Shown: positions 8,882-19,898, numbered from the stretch's first letter. The stretch is DNA of 64,000 bases from Basfia succiniciproducens (GCF_011455875.1 NZ_CP015031.1:1345405-1409404); one strand, 5' to 3'. Translations and numbers: made by a program. Notes: generated by a model not told the origin, from the sequence alone.

Positions 8882-9375
8882 TGCTTGTCCGCCTTTTTCT
8901 CGCCGTTTTTAAAGCTGTCTAAAATTAATAATCCAACGCCGACACAAATGGCGATATCCGCTACGTTAAACACAGGATAATGCCATTCCCGCCAGAAGAA
9001 ATCGAAAAAATCCACCACAAAACCGTTATAAGCGCGATCCGCCATATTGGCAAGCGCTCCGCCGATAATCAGGGCGTAAGCGGAATTCTGCAACTTCTGC
9101 CGTGCGCTGTTTTTTCGCAGCAAATGCACCAACACGGCGGAAATAACCAGCGCCAGTGCAATAAAGAAATATTTTTGCCAGCCGCCGTGTTCAGCCAGAA
9201 AACTGAAAGCGGCGCCCGTATTTCTAGCGTAGGTTAAATTGAATATCGGTAAAATGTTTACGCTTTCATACAATTCGAAATTTTGCGTCACAATGTATTT
9301 TGTGAGCAGATCAATGAAAAAAGCGACCGCACTTAGCCATAAAAACGATAGACCGGTTTTAGATTTTGTCATCAA
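8878..9375 (-). CDS. lspA: Lipoprotein signal peptidase (signal peptidase II)
   Basis: 165-residue inner-membrane aspartyl protease that removes signal peptides from diacylglyceryl-modified prolipoproteins. Four hydrophobic helices are evident. The catalytic aspartates lie in [15 protein letters not shown] and [11 protein letters not shown] (about residues 118 and 140). Substrates in this window include the TadD lipoprotein and the entericidin-like protein. The stop overlaps the ispH start (ATGA). It follows ileS in the same orientation after an 86-base gap with a hairpin. Confidence 0.96.
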   Translation of the reverse strand: MMTKSKTGLSFLWLSAVAFFIDLLTKYIVTQNFELYESVNILPIFNLTYARNTGAAFSFLAEHGGWQKYFFIALALVISAVLVHLLRKNSARQKLQNSAYALIIGGALANMADRAYNGFVVDFFDFFWREWHYPVFNVADIAICVGVGLLILDSFKNGEKKADKQ

Positions 9376-9391
9376 ATTTTTACCTAAAATA

Positions 9392-9415
9392 TAGGGGCGT
9401 ACCGCATACGCCCCA
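9392..9415 (-). terminator. Hairpin between ileS and lspA
   Basis: GGGGCGTA (9394-9401) pairs with TACGCCCC (9407-9414). The T run after it on the minus strand is weak, so it may only attenuate transcription. Confidence 0.5.
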
Positions 9416-9461
9416 ATTCATACAACAGCGCAATATATAACACGCCCCGCAAATTTATCAA

Positions 9462-12266
9462 TTACGCAAAACGACGCTCTTCACCATTGCCGTTCACGTT
9501 TTCTTCGCAACGTGAACACAGGCTGTTTGCGTCTTTGCTGTCGGAATAATGCCAGCAACGCGGACATTTGTGGTTAGCGGAACGGATAGCTTTGATGGCT
9601 AATCCCGCTACTTCGCCTTCCGCAACATCGGCATCCGCTAAAGTTTTCACTTCTGCTTTTGATGTAATAGTCACAAAACGTAACTCGTTGCCCAGTTTGT
9701 TGAGCAATGCACTGTATTCATCGTTAGCAAAAATAGTCACTTCCGCTTCCAAACCGCCGCCAATCACTTTGTCATTACGGGCTTGTTCAAGCACGCGATT
9801 GACTTCGTTGCGCACGGTGATCACTTGTTGCCAGTAAGCGTCGTCCAATGATTCCGAGGCATCTAAAGCAAATAAGCCGTCGTAAAATTCCTCGGTAAAT
9901 ACGAATTCGCCGCGTTCGCCCGGCAGATAACCCCAAATTTCATCCGCGGTAAAAGACAGAATCGGCGCCATCCAACGTACAAGGGCTTCCGCAATGTGCC
10001 ATAAAGCGGTTTGACAACTGCGACGGGCAAGACTGTCCGCTTTAGTGGTATATTGACGGTCTTTGATAATATCTAAATAAAATGAACCCATTTCGACAGA
10101 ACAGAATTTCATGAGACGTTGCACCACAGTGTGGAACTGATAGTTATCATAGGCCTCTTTAATTTCCGCTTGTGCCCGGAAAGCGCAATCCACCGCCCAA
10201 CGATCTAACGAAATCATCTCATGGGCTTGTACCAAATCGCGTTTCGGATCAAAACCATTCAGGTTTGCCAACAAGAAACGCGCGGTATTACGGATACGGC
10301 GATAGGAATCCGCCGCACGTTTTAAGATTTCGTCGGAAACCGTCATTTCACCGGTATAGTCCGTTGACGCCACCCATAAACGTAAAATATCGCCGCCGAA
10401 TTTATCCATTACCTCCTGCGGCGTCACAATATTGCCGATAGATTTCGACATTTTGCGACCTTGACCGTCCACCGTAAAACCGTGGGTCAGTACTTGTTTG
10501 TAAGGCGCTTTATTGTCTGTAGCCGTAGAGAGCATCAGTGACGACATAAACCAACCGCGGTGTTGGTCGGAACCTTCGAGATACATATCCGCTTCCTTAC
10601 CGTTAAATTCAGGACGGTTTTTCACCACGGAATAATAGGTCGACCCGGAATCAAACCAAACGTCTAAAGTATCGGGCACTTTGCTGTAATGAGCGGCATC
10701 GTCGCCTAACAAATCTTTAGCGTCCAAATCCCACCAGGCCTGAATTCCTTTCCGTTCCACCAGTTTTGCCACTTCTTCGATAAGCTCAAGAGTTCGCGGA
10801 TGCAGCTGCTCGGTTTCCTTATGAATAAATAACGCTACCGGCACACCCCAGGTACGTTGACGGGAAATACACCAATCCGGACGGTTTTCCACCATTTTTT
10901 CAATACGTGCCTGACCCCAATCCGGAATCCAACGTACTTTTTTAATTTCGCTTAATGCCTGTTGGCGTAATCCCTGAGTTTCCATACCGATAAACCATTG
11001 CGGGGTAGCACGGAAAATAATCGGGGTTTTATGGCGCCAGCAGTGCGGATAGCTGTGGCGGATTTTTTCCAGTTTCAGTAATGCGCCCACTTCGTCTAGT
11101 TTTTCAAGCACTTTACCGTTAGCCTCAAATACACCAAGACCTGCAAAAAATTTTGCATTAGAATTGAATTTACCGTCATTACCGATTAACCCCGCCATGC
11201 CGATATTGTATTTACGCGCCACTACATAGTCGTCCTGACCGTGATCCGGTGCGGTATGAACCAAGCCGGTACCGCCGTCAAGCGTGACGTGATCGCCCAA
11301 AATAAACGGCACGTTATAATCATAGAACGGATGCTTAAATTGCAATAATTCCAAATCGGAACCTTTAGCCGAGCCTAACGCTTTCCAGCTTTCAACGCCA
11401 ACCGCCTGAGCGACGCTTTCCACTAATTCGGCAGCTAAAATAAAACGTTCGTCACCGAATTGTACGATTTGATATTCTAATTCCGGATTGATAGAAATCG
11501 CTTTATTGGACGGCAACGTCCAAGGCGTGGTAGTCCAGATAACGGCGGATAATTTACCCTTGCCTTGTTCCGTTAAAACGAACTTATTTTCCACCGCACT
11601 TTCGTCCGCCGCAGCAAAACGCACATAGATTGAAGGTGAAGTTCTGTCTTCATATTCCACTTCCGCTTCCGCCAATGAAGAGGCGCAATCCAAACACCAG
11701 TGAACAGGTTTTGAACCTTTATATAAATGACCGTTCGCCACCGCTTTACCGAAAGCGCGGATGATATTCGCTTCGGTGTCAAAATTCATGGTTAAATACG
11801 GGTTATCCCAATCCCCCAACACCCCTAAACGGATGAAGTCTTTTTTCTGCCCTTCCACTTGCTCGCGCGCATATTTACGGCATTCTTCACGGAATTGGGC
11901 CGCGGAGATTTTTTGATTCGGCTTACCCACCAAACCTTCCACTTTTAATTCGATCGGCAAACCATGGCAGTCCCAGCCGGGAATGTAAGGGCTGTCAAAA
12001 CCCAGTGCGGTTTTAGATTTAATAATAATATCTTTTAAAATTTTATTTACAGCGTGACCGATATGAATACTGCCGTTGGCATAAGGAGGGCCGTCATGCA
12101 AAATGAAGGATTTTTTACCTTTTGACGATTGACGGATTTTTTGGTAAAGGTCGTTATCATACCAATTTTTTAACATGCCCGGCTCGCGTTTAGCCAGGTC
12201 TCCGCGCATCGGAAAGCCTGTTTCCGGCAGGTTTAACGTATTTTTGTAATCTTTTTGTTCAGACAT
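9462..12266 (-). CDS. ileS: Isoleucyl-tRNA synthetase
   Basis: Charges tRNA-Ile. About 934 residues from the ATG at 12266, chosen because the protein then begins [20 protein letters not shown] like E. coli IleS; an upstream start would add four residues. Class I signatures are HIGHAVNK (about 65-72) and KMSKSIGN (about 600). The editing domain lies between them ([13 protein letters not shown]), and the C-terminal zinc finger has CPRCWHY and CSRCEENV. It follows ribF in the same orientation, the usual ribF-ileS-lspA-ispH arrangement. A tRNA-Ile(CAU) at 19727 would be among its substrates after lysidine modification. Confidence 0.97.
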   Translation of the reverse strand: MSEQKDYKNTLNLPETGFPMRGDLAKREPGMLKNWYDNDLYQKIRQSSKGKKSFILHDGPPYANGSIHIGHAVNKILKDIIIKSKTALGFDSPYIPGWDCHGLPIELKVEGLVGKPNQKISAAQFREECRKYAREQVEGQKKDFIRLGVLGDWDNPYLTMNFDTEANIIRAFGKAVANGHLYKGSKPVHWCLDCASSLAEAEVEYEDRTSPSIYVRFAAADESAVENKFVLTEQGKGKLSAVIWTTTPWTLPSNKAISINPELEYQIVQFGDERFILAAELVESVAQAVGVESWKALGSAKGSDLELLQFKHPFYDYNVPFILGDHVTLDGGTGLVHTAPDHGQDDYVVARKYNIGMAGLIGNDGKFNSNAKFFAGLGVFEANGKVLEKLDEVGALLKLEKIRHSYPHCWRHKTPIIFRATPQWFIGMETQGLRQQALSEIKKVRWIPDWGQARIEKMVENRPDWCISRQRTWGVPVALFIHKETEQLHPRTLELIEEVAKLVERKGIQAWWDLDAKDLLGDDAAHYSKVPDTLDVWFDSGSTYYSVVKNRPEFNGKEADMYLEGSDQHRGWFMSSLMLSTATDNKAPYKQVLTHGFTVDGQGRKMSKSIGNIVTPQEVMDKFGGDILRLWVASTDYTGEMTVSDEILKRAADSYRRIRNTARFLLANLNGFDPKRDLVQAHEMISLDRWAVDCAFRAQAEIKEAYDNYQFHTVVQRLMKFCSVEMGSFYLDIIKDRQYTTKADSLARRSCQTALWHIAEALVRWMAPILSFTADEIWGYLPGERGEFVFTEEFYDGLFALDASESLDDAYWQQVITVRNEVNRVLEQARNDKVIGGGLEAEVTIFANDEYSALLNKLGNELRFVTITSKAEVKTLADADVAEGEVAGLAIKAIRSANHKCPRCWHYSDSKDANSLCSRCEENVNGNGEERRFA

Positions 12267-12351
12267 TTTTCGTACCACGTTGTAATAAATTAAGATATTA
12301 AAAACTGAATCGGTTAGTTATAACTTTTTTTCTATATGAATTAAAGCAAAA

Positions 12352-13296
12352 TCAACTGTTTTGCCGAAAATACTGTTGCGCCACTAATACATCCCGGGCG
12401 ATTTGTTGTTTCAGAGCGTTAAGTGACGGAAATTTCATTTCATTACGGATTTTATGACAAAAAGTCACGGCAATATTTTGCCCGTAAAGATTTTCATCAA
12501 AATCAAACAGATGAACTTCTAAACGCTGCTCTACGCCGTTCACCGTAGGGCGCTGCCCGATATTGGCAACCCCTTGAAAAGCCCGTCCGCAAGGACATTG
12601 AATACGTACGGCATATACGCCTTGCAACGGATTTACCTGCCGTTGCAAACGAATATTGGCGGTAGGAAAACCTATGGTTCTGCCTAATTTCTGCCCGTGC
12701 ACGACTTTGCCGAAAATGCTGTAAGCGCGCCCAAGCAGTTCTTCCGCTTTTTTGAGATCGTCATGCGCCAGCGCATGACGGATTGCGGTACTGCTGATAC
12801 GCAGTTTATCCAGTGAAAATGTGCGGTTGTCTTCCACGGAAAATCCGTATTTTTTACCCGCACTTTCAAGCAAAGAAAAATCCCCTCGGCGATTAGCGCC
12901 GAAACGGAAATCGTCACCAATACTTAAAAACTTCACATGAAGCCGATTGACTAAATAAGTTTCGATAAACAGATTAGGATCTTGCTTGGCAAAAGTGCGG
13001 TCAAATTTTACGCAAATTACGTAATCCACACCCTGTTGTTGAAGATAATGCAATTTATCCCGTAAACGCATTAAACGAGCCGGAGCCTGTTGCTTTGCAT
13101 CGGCAGACACGAAATACTCTCTCGGCTGAGGTTCGAACAGCATCACCACCATCGGCAACTTTAATTGATTGGCTTTTTCACGCAAATGCTGCAAAATCGC
13201 CTGGTGCCCTAAATGTACACCGTCAAAATTACCGATAGTGAGCGCACAACCGGCGAAATCCCGCCGCAAGTTGTGTAAACCGCGAATAAGCTGCAT
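12352..13296 (-). CDS. ribF: Bifunctional riboflavin kinase / FAD synthetase
   Basis: Converts riboflavin to FMN and then to FAD. 314 residues, the normal length. The N-terminal adenylyltransferase domain has TIGNFDGVHLGHQAIL (about 21-36) and the family's ISSTAIRHAL motif near 168. The C-terminal kinase domain has GRTIGFPTANI (about 205) and the end of the flavokinase fold (NEMKFPSLNALKQQI). It is the first gene of the probable ribF-ileS-lspA-ispH unit. An uptake signal lies inside at 12993. Confidence 0.96.
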   Translation of the reverse strand: MQLIRGLHNLRRDFAGCALTIGNFDGVHLGHQAILQHLREKANQLKLPMVVMLFEPQPREYFVSADAKQQAPARLMRLRDKLHYLQQQGVDYVICVKFDRTFAKQDPNLFIETYLVNRLHVKFLSIGDDFRFGANRRGDFSLLESAGKKYGFSVEDNRTFSLDKLRISSTAIRHALAHDDLKKAEELLGRAYSIFGKVVHGQKLGRTIGFPTANIRLQRQVNPLQGVYAVRIQCPCGRAFQGVANIGQRPTVNGVEQRLEVHLFDFDENLYGQNIAVTFCHKIRNEMKFPSLNALKQQIARDVLVAQQYFRQNS

Positions 13297-13391
13297 TAAG
13301 TAGTCCGTTAAATAAATAGAAAATTATGCCGTATTATACGCATAAATTAACTAAGATTAAAGGTCGGGATAAACTAAACCGCTCAGTAAGT

Positions 13392-14255
13392 TTACGGGCT
13401 TTTTTTCATTAAAACGGGAATTAATACGGAAACCGCCGCCGCACCTAAGGTCAGCAAAATACCCATTGCCGAAACGGTGCTGAGCCGTTCGTCTAAAATT
13501 AAAATAGCCAGGATTACGCCGAATATCGGCTCTAAAGTAGTCAGAATACTCGAAATATAGGTCGGCGTTTTTTGTACCCCTTTAAACCATAATACAACCG
13601 CCAGCCAAGTGCAGCCTATTCCCAGATAAAACAAGGAAATCGTTCCCTTAACGCCCGGCACAATTGACCAATCCCGTACTAAAACGCAAGTGAAGGGTAA
13701 ACACAAAATACTGCCTAAAATTACTAATACGTTGGTATAATCTTTCGGCGCCATTTCCTGCATAATATCTTTCGATAAATATAAACAAAAGCAAAATGAT
13801 ACGGCGGACCCCAACACTAACAGGCAGCCCCACGGATTAATGAGATTATCCTCTCCGCCTCCGACAACAGTTAAAATAATGCCTGCCAAAGCAACCAAAC
13901 TTAGCAATAAATCGATTTTATTAATTCGTCGTTTAAAAAACAAAAAACCTATTAATACGGTCAGTAACGGGATCATACCCAGCATAGTGACCGCGCTGGC
14001 GGCGGAAGTAAAATAAAGCCCGATAAATTGCAATAAAAACATCAGGGGAAAATTAATCAGTGCCAGCAGCCACATTATTTTTAAGCGATCTTTCGGCACT
14101 CGTTTATAAGCGGCAAAAAAACCTGGTAACATGATGATCGAAGCGATAAAAAAACGACATTGCACCATCAACACCGGATCCATCATTTCATAGGTATATT
14201 TTGCCGCAATAAAAGCGCTCGCCCAGATGAGCGTGGCAATAATCTGAAAAAGCAT
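13392..14255 (-). CDS. EamA-family drug/metabolite transporter, copy 2
   Basis: 287-residue inner-membrane protein with about ten hydrophobic helices in two EamA repeats. The first begins LIWASAFIAAKY, the second with ILGSILCLPF. It lies 7 bases downstream of a second EamA gene and shares many short identities with it (SAVTMLG, LTTLEPIFGVILAIL versus LTTLEPVFGVLLAIL), so the two are tandem paralogues. The substrate is unknown. The family includes exporters of amino acids and other small metabolites. Confidence 0.85.
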   Translation of the reverse strand: MLFQIIATLIWASAFIAAKYTYEMMDPVLMVQCRFFIASIIMLPGFFAAYKRVPKDRLKIMWLLALINFPLMFLLQFIGLYFTSAASAVTMLGMIPLLTVLIGFLFFKRRINKIDLLLSLVALAGIILTVVGGGEDNLINPWGCLLVLGSAVSFCFCLYLSKDIMQEMAPKDYTNVLVILGSILCLPFTCVLVRDWSIVPGVKGTISLFYLGIGCTWLAVVLWFKGVQKTPTYISSILTTLEPIFGVILAILILDERLSTVSAMGILLTLGAAAVSVLIPVLMKKSP

Positions 14256-14262
14256 GATTTGC

Positions 14263-15144
14263 CTACAATATAGTGACTTTATTTTTAATGTAGTTAATCA
14301 GCATCGACGATAATACGGAAATACCCGCCGCACTAATCACTAAGCAAATACCAAATAAAGTGGTTAAAGTAAGATGTTCGCCTAATAATAAAATAGCTAA
14401 TAATACACCGAATACCGGCTCTAAGGTCGTTAAAATGCTGGCGGTATTTGCCGAAGAAACCCGTAACCCTTTACTCCACAGACGATAAGCCAGCCATGTA
14501 CAGCCGACGCTTAGATAAAGGATCGCTGAAATACCTTCGATATTAAGGTGAATTTGCCAATCTTGTATCAATAATAAAGAAAATGGAACGCAGCTTATCG
14601 CCCCGGTCATAATAATCACATCCGTATAGGCTTTTGCCTCGACCGCTTTCATAACGCTTTGCGCCAAATGAATACTAAATGAAAAGGCAATGCTGCCGAG
14701 TAATACCAGCGTACAGCCTAATAAAGTCACTTCTCCGCCGGGTTCGGAACCATAAACTACAAAAACGATGCCTGTTAAGGCAACTATTCCTAATAACCAA
14801 TCCAGTAATCTTGCCGGTTTATGAAAGAAAATATGACCTAATAAAGTGACTACCAAAGGCTCCGTGCCGAGCATGGTTACCGCACTGGCAACCGAGGTAT
14901 AATGCACGCCGGTAAATTGCAACAACAGGACCACCGGGAAATTTAACAAGCCCAATCCCCATAATTGCAAGCGGTATTGTTTTGGGATTTTCCGATAGCT
15001 ACGGAAAAATGTCGGCAGCACTAACAAGGCGGATAAAATTAAACGTAACATCACGGTTAGCGCCGGATCAAACATGGTATAACTGAATTTAGCCGCAATA
15101 AACGCACTCGCCCAAATTAGCACGGCGGCAATAAGGTAAAACAT
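14263..15144 (-). CDS. EamA-family drug/metabolite transporter, copy 1
   Basis: 293 residues with about ten predicted membrane helices and duplicated EamA domains. The N-terminus, LIWASAFIAAKF, matches its downstream neighbour almost exactly, and SAVTMLGTEPL and LEPVFGVLLAILLLGE are also shared. The pair probably arose by gene duplication and is co-transcribed. The two could act separately or as a heterodimer, since DMT proteins often dimerise. The substrate cannot be told from sequence. It lies downstream of murJ with a 27-base gap. Confidence 0.85.
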   Translation of the reverse strand: MFYLIAAVLIWASAFIAAKFSYTMFDPALTVMLRLILSALLVLPTFFRSYRKIPKQYRLQLWGLGLLNFPVVLLLQFTGVHYTSVASAVTMLGTEPLVVTLLGHIFFHKPARLLDWLLGIVALTGIVFVVYGSEPGGEVTLLGCTLVLLGSIAFSFSIHLAQSVMKAVEAKAYTDVIIMTGAISCVPFSLLLIQDWQIHLNIEGISAILYLSVGCTWLAYRLWSKGLRVSSANTASILTTLEPVFGVLLAILLLGEHLTLTTLFGICLVISAAGISVLSSMLINYIKNKVTIL

Positions 15145-15171
15145 ATTTTCTTCTTATTAAGGATAATAAAT

Positions 15172-16743
15172 TTAACGGGCAAGCAAATGACGTTTACGAA
15201 TACCTAGTATTACCAACATCAGTAAATAACTTGATGCGGCAATCAGAATTAACTCGGCTAACCGGATGACTTTAGTCAAAAATGCCATCTCGTTCCATAT
15301 TACTAATTGCGGACTAAAATACCAAACTACCGTTCCCATAACCAAAGCCGCCGCTAAAACTTTCAAAAAAAAGACCGCACTTTGCTTCGTGAAACAATAC
15401 ACATCGGCTTTAGCTAATCCTCGATATAATAAATAGGCATTTAAAGTTGCCGACATTGCCGAAGCCATAGCAAGCCCCACATAGCTGAAAGGAATAGCCA
15501 GTAAATTAAATACCATATTACTAATCATAGCAATAATCCCAATCTTGACCGGTGTTTTCGTATCTTGTCGGGCATAATAACCGTTAGCCAGAATTTTAAT
15601 CAGCATAAAACTCAACAAGCCCACATTAATGGACCACAGCGCATAAGAGGTCGCCTGCACATCGGTTAAGCTAAATTGCCCGCGCATAAAAAGCACCAAC
15701 AACATAGGTTGAGCCAATACCGCAATACCAATAGTCGCCGGCACGCCTAACAATAAAATCATTCTAACGCCCCAATCCATAGTGGCGCGGAAGTCCGCCG
15801 CACTTTTTTGCACGTCGTCGGCGCGGTTGACATGCTGACGGGAAAGAGTCGGCAAAATCACGGTAGAAATTGCAATGCCGAATAAGCCCAACGGGAATTC
15901 CAACAAACGATCGGAATAATAAAGCCAACTGATGGAACCGGTCATTAAAAAACTGGCGATGAAGGTATCCAGTAATAAATTAATCTGACTAACGGAAACC
16001 CCGAACAACGCGGGAATCATTAATGTACGGATTTTTTTTACACCTTCATCATTCCATGCCCAACGCGGGCGAACTAATAGACCCGCTTTTTTCAAAAAAG
16101 GCAACTGGAACAAAAATTGCAGCAATCCGCCGATAAAAATACCAATAGCTAAAGCGACATCCGGGGATTCCATTTGAGGTGCCAATAAAAGTGCGGTAGT
16201 AATCATCGCAATGTTCAACAGCACCGGGGAAAACGACATCACGCCGAATTTACCCAGGCTGTTTAAAATAGCACCGGATAACGCCACAAAAGTAATAAAC
16301 CACAAATAAGGAAAGGTAATTTTCAATAACAATGAAGCGGAAGTAAATTTTTCGGCATTCGGTCCGTCATTGATCCAATCAATAAACCAACCGGTACCGA
16401 AGATCGCCGCGACTACGGGCGATCCGACCATTGCAAGTAAGGTCACGATAGAAACCAAGCCGCCAAGCGTTCCCGAAACCTTACCGATAAATTCTTGCGT
16501 TTTGCTTAATTCGCCTGATCTTTGGTATTCCGCCAACACAGGTACAAACGCCTGAGAAAATGCCCCTTCGGCAAATAAACGACGCAGGAAATTAGGAATC
16601 CTGTTAGCAAATAAAAAAACGTCGGCCGTGGCTCCCGCTCCGATAATATTAGCGATTACCACATCCCGTACTAAACCTAAAACACGGGATAACAGCGTCA
16701 TTGTACTTACAATGATGCCTGATTTTAAAAGTCGTTTGCTCAA
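15172..16743 (-). CDS. murJ: Lipid II flippase MurJ
   Basis: 523-residue inner-membrane protein of the MATE-like MOP superfamily with about 14 helices. It moves lipid II across the membrane for peptidoglycan synthesis. The N-terminus MSKRLLKSGIIVSTMTLLSR and the segments FFANRIPN-like (FLFANRIPNFLRRLFAEGAF) and PLGLFGIAISTVILPTLSR (about 260-285) are typical MurJ. It is divergent from rpsT, the common gammaproteobacterial arrangement. Uptake signals lie inside at 15374 and 16189. Confidence 0.96.
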   Translation of the reverse strand: MSKRLLKSGIIVSTMTLLSRVLGLVRDVVIANIIGAGATADVFLFANRIPNFLRRLFAEGAFSQAFVPVLAEYQRSGELSKTQEFIGKVSGTLGGLVSIVTLLAMVGSPVVAAIFGTGWFIDWINDGPNAEKFTSASLLLKITFPYLWFITFVALSGAILNSLGKFGVMSFSPVLLNIAMITTALLLAPQMESPDVALAIGIFIGGLLQFLFQLPFLKKAGLLVRPRWAWNDEGVKKIRTLMIPALFGVSVSQINLLLDTFIASFLMTGSISWLYYSDRLLEFPLGLFGIAISTVILPTLSRQHVNRADDVQKSAADFRATMDWGVRMILLLGVPATIGIAVLAQPMLLVLFMRGQFSLTDVQATSYALWSINVGLLSFMLIKILANGYYARQDTKTPVKIGIIAMISNMVFNLLAIPFSYVGLAMASAMSATLNAYLLYRGLAKADVYCFTKQSAVFFLKVLAAALVMGTVVWYFSPQLVIWNEMAFLTKVIRLAELILIAASSYLLMLVILGIRKRHLLAR

Positions 16744-16956
16744 AATATAGCCTTATTAATAAAAATATTTTCAAATATAAAATTTCTGCCTAATTGTATA
16801 GAAATTTCATTTTTACGCTATATTCTAAGCAAAAAAACTGATAAAATCTCGCCCACATCGTTAATTTCATCGCTTAACGGCTTACAGCGACACTCAAAAC
16901 GGTGGAAACATTCGGTTGTGTCTCACCGAAACTAACAGAAATTACTTAATTAATCA

Positions 16957-16986
16957 TTGACAAACCTGCATAAAAAGGGCATATTT
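16957..16986 (+). promoter_or_regulatory. Likely sigma-70 promoter of rpsT
   Basis: A perfect -35 TTGACA (16957-16962) lies 17-18 bases before ATATTT/CATATT, about 55 bases upstream of the rpsT start. The strong -35 fits a ribosomal protein gene. Confidence 0.6.
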
Positions 16987-17038
16987 TACGCCTTTATTTT
17001 ATGTTCGTTTAATTACAGAAATTCTTAGGAGTTTGACC

Positions 17039-17302
17039 TTGGCTAATATCAAGTCAGCAAAAAAACGTGCGGTTCAATCAGAAAAAAGCCGTCAACACAA
17101 CGCAAGTCAACGTTCAATGATGCGTACATACATCAAGAAAGTATACGCAGCAGTAGCAGCAGGTGAAAAAGCAGCTGCTCAAGCAGCATTTGTAGAAATG
17201 CAAAAAGTTGTAGACCGTATGGCTTCTAAAGGCTTAATCCATGCTAACAAAGCGGCTAATCACAAATCTAAATTAGTTGCTCAAATCAAAAAATTAGCGT
17301 AA
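17039..17302 (+). CDS. rpsT: 30S ribosomal protein S20
   Basis: 87 residues starting at a TTG at 17039. TAGGAG ends 7 bases before this codon, and the protein then begins with the conserved ANIKSAKKR. Another TTG at 17033 sits too close to the ribosome site. UUG initiation of rpsT is known in E. coli, where it takes part in autoregulation. The protein is Lys/Arg/Ala-rich and binds 16S rRNA. It has its own promoter-like sequence and a terminator, and is divergent from murJ. Confidence 0.96.
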   Translation: MANIKSAKKRAVQSEKSRQHNASQRSMMRTYIKKVYAAVAAGEKAAAQAAFVEMQKVVDRMASKGLIHANKAANHKSKLVAQIKKLA

Positions 17303-17332
17303 TTTTTAAAGCTTTAAAAAATCGAATAAATA

Positions 17333-17357
17333 AAACCGCACTTTTAGTTGCGGTTTT
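17333..17357 (+). terminator. Terminator of rpsT containing an uptake signal
   Basis: AAACCGCA (17333-17340) pairs with TGCGGTTT (17349-17356) and is followed by T. The left arm is part of an ACCGCACTT uptake signal (17335-17343). Confidence 0.8.
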
Positions 17358-17384
17358 TTATTATCCTGAATTAGCAATCCGACA

Positions 17385-18068
17385 CTAACGGTATCTTCTG
17401 CGGCGACGGTGAAAAACTAAAGCGGAACTGTTTTTGATTTCTTTTACCGTATTGATTTGTTCCGTTATTTGACTGCGACGCGCACGGCGATAATGGCTTA
17501 AAAAATAATGAACGGAACTTGCCAGAATAACCCCGGCCAGAAATACGATAATTAATTCTCCGTATAAACGGTGGAAAATCTGATTGATCTTATTTTGTGT
17601 CGTTTGTCCGTATTTTGAATCAAAGGTCACCCGTAAAAAACCTTCAATACCGTTTGGAGAATAAATGGGCTCCACAATTTGTTGCCGATTCACTACATGA
17701 TGTTTTGAACTCTCTTCGTTTAATCCTAATTGTTCGCGCAAATCTAAAGTATTACGGGTTTGTGCCAGTAATTCGCCGTTTTTGCCGTAAATTGAGGCAT
17801 CCAACACAAATTTATCTTTGGTCAGATTTTCGAGATTATCCGTGAGCTGTTCATTTCCGGCATTATTTACCAATAACATGGAAAATAAATTTGCCTGTTG
17901 GCGAACCAATAAGTGAGAAAGATTGGATACCTGATTCACACTCGCCAACTGAGAGCCGATTTTAAACTGATTTATACCAAACAAAATAATGCTCATTACG
18001 GTGATGCAAAGGGCAATAATCACAACAAACATTAAGGATTTCGCCAATTTTTCTTTAATTATATGCAA
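17385..18068 (-). CDS. ytjB: YtjB/Smp-family inner-membrane protein
   Basis: 227 residues. Helix 1 spans about 11-33 (LMFVVIIALCITVMSIILFG) and a second spans about 168-190 (LIIVFLAGVILASSVHYFL), with a predicted periplasmic region of some 130 residues between them and a short, very basic C-terminal tail ending HRRRRRYR. The layout matches the YtjB (SMP) family, whose molecular function is not settled. It is divergent from serB, as ytjB is in E. coli, which supports the assignment. Confidence 0.78.
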   Translation of the reverse strand: MHIIKEKLAKSLMFVVIIALCITVMSIILFGINQFKIGSQLASVNQVSNLSHLLVRQQANLFSMLLVNNAGNEQLTDNLENLTKDKFVLDASIYGKNGELLAQTRNTLDLREQLGLNEESSKHHVVNRQQIVEPIYSPNGIEGFLRVTFDSKYGQTTQNKINQIFHRLYGELIIVFLAGVILASSVHYFLSHYRRARRSQITEQINTVKEIKNSSALVFHRRRRRYR

Positions 18069-18162
18069 ATTATGTTCCCCAAAAACTGAAAGCGATAGTA
18101 TTATGATAAAGTTTACACATAAACTAAGATTATCATAATAATATCATAGGATCCGTTAATTT

Positions 18163-19134
18163 ATGCAAACAAGCGAATTCATTAATCTGACTCTTAAAGA
18201 CATCAAACAACATTATTCCCCCTTCCCTAATAAATTAATCAACAATCAGCCCCAAACCGAAGGCCGGGATTATTTTATTTTATTCGGCACCAACTTAGAA
18301 CCTGCAAAACTTCAGGCTTTCCAACAAAAGTGCGGTGAAAATTTTCAAATTTTCGATTGCTGGAATAATCTGCATAATATTGTCGTGTTATTAAAAGGAC
18401 ATTGGCAAAAAAGCTATGAAACCCATGCCCACGATCTCACCCTTGACGCGGCAAAAATTGATTTTAATGCGAACCTTGCGGAACAGGGGTTACTTGTGAT
18501 GGATATGGATTCAACAGCAATTCAAATAGAATGTATTGATGAAATTGCAAAATTAGCCGGCACCGGCGAAGAAGTCTCGGCGATTACTGCGGCGGCTATG
18601 CGCGGCGAATTGGATTTCGAGCAAAGTTTACGCCGCCGGGTAAGTACATTAAAAGATGCGCCGGAAACAATTTTACAGGAAGTTCGCCTGCAATTGCCTT
18701 TAATGCCCGGCTTAAAAGAAACCGTACGGATATTACAGCAACATAATTGGCGGGTTGCCATCGCTTCCGGCGGTTTTACTTATTTTGCCGATTATCTGAA
18801 AGAATTACTGAACTTAGATGCCGCCGTTTCAAATCAATTCGACATTGAAAACGGCAAGCTCACCGGGCGGGTAAAAGGCGATATCGTGCACGCTCAATAT
18901 AAAGCGGACACTTTAAAACGTTTAGCCCGCGAATTTAATATTCCGTTAGAAAATACCGTTGCCATCGGTGACGGTGCGAACGATTTGCTTATGCTGAAAC
19001 AGGCGAATCTTGGCGCTGCCTTCCACGCTAAACCAAAAGTACAACAACAGGCGCAAGTTGTGGTAAACTTTGCCGACTTAACCGCCCTGCTCTGTTTATT
19101 GAGCGCCGGTGAAAAAATTAAGCATTTATCATAA
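18163..19134 (+). CDS. serB: Phosphoserine phosphatase
   Basis: 323 residues. Hydrolyses phosphoserine to serine, the last step of the pathway begun by SerA. The HAD motif I is DMDSTAIQIE (about residues 110-119, nucleophile Asp first), motif II lies in ASGGFTYF, and motif III/IV is GDGANDLLML near 270. The N-terminal 100 residues form the variable region seen in gammaproteobacterial SerB. yajQ follows 14 bases later and is probably co-transcribed. An uptake signal lies inside at 18328. Confidence 0.97.
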   Translation: MQTSEFINLTLKDIKQHYSPFPNKLINNQPQTEGRDYFILFGTNLEPAKLQAFQQKCGENFQIFDCWNNLHNIVVLLKGHWQKSYETHAHDLTLDAAKIDFNANLAEQGLLVMDMDSTAIQIECIDEIAKLAGTGEEVSAITAAAMRGELDFEQSLRRRVSTLKDAPETILQEVRLQLPLMPGLKETVRILQQHNWRVAIASGGFTYFADYLKELLNLDAAVSNQFDIENGKLTGRVKGDIVHAQYKADTLKRLAREFNIPLENTVAIGDGANDLLMLKQANLGAAFHAKPKVQQQAQVVVNFADLTALLCLLSAGEKIKHLS

Positions 19135-19145
19135 CAGGAGAATGA

Positions 19146-19640
<495 letters not shown>

Positions 19641-19650
19641 TATTCTTTAA

Positions 19651-19673
19651 AAGCCGACTTAGTCGGTTTTTTT
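19651..19673 (+). terminator. Terminator of serB-yajQ
   Basis: CCGAC (19654-19658) pairs with GTCGG (19662-19666) and is followed by a run of seven T. Confidence 0.75.
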
Positions 19674-19726
19674 ATTACCGAATTGTTATCCGATATAGCG
19701 GGAAAATTGAAAGGCAGAATAATAAA

Positions 19727-19803
19727 TGGTGCCCCCAACAGGACTTGAACCTGTGACCAAGCGATTATGAGTCGCCTGCTCTGACCAACTGAGCTATGGG
19801 GGC
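19727..19803 (-). tRNA. ileX: tRNA-Ile with CAU anticodon (lysidine-modified, reads AUA)
   Basis: 77-nt cloverleaf on the minus strand, including an encoded CCA. The acceptor stem is GCCCCCA/TGGGGGC, the T-loop is GTTCAAGTCC, and the anticodon arm GCGACTCATAATCGC carries CAU. The anticodon arm plus GGTC variable region matches E. coli tRNA-Ile2, and the C4-G69 and C5-G68 acceptor pairs recognised by TilS are present. The E. coli elongator tRNA-Met has a different stem (ATCACTCATAATGAT). I therefore call it tRNA-Ile2 rather than tRNA-Met. Confidence 0.88.
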
Positions 19804-19898
19804 AAAAGAAATGCGCTTTCGTTAAAAGCCAGGTGATTATATTGAAATATTGGAATGAAGTCTATAAGTGCGGTCGATAATCGTCGATTTTTCAAACA

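Noticed and set aside
19727-19803. tRNA-Met (CAU anticodon)
   Set aside because: The anticodon arm and C4-G69, C5-G68 pairs match tRNA-Ile2, which is changed to lysidine by TilS. The E. coli elongator and initiator tRNA-Met patterns differ.
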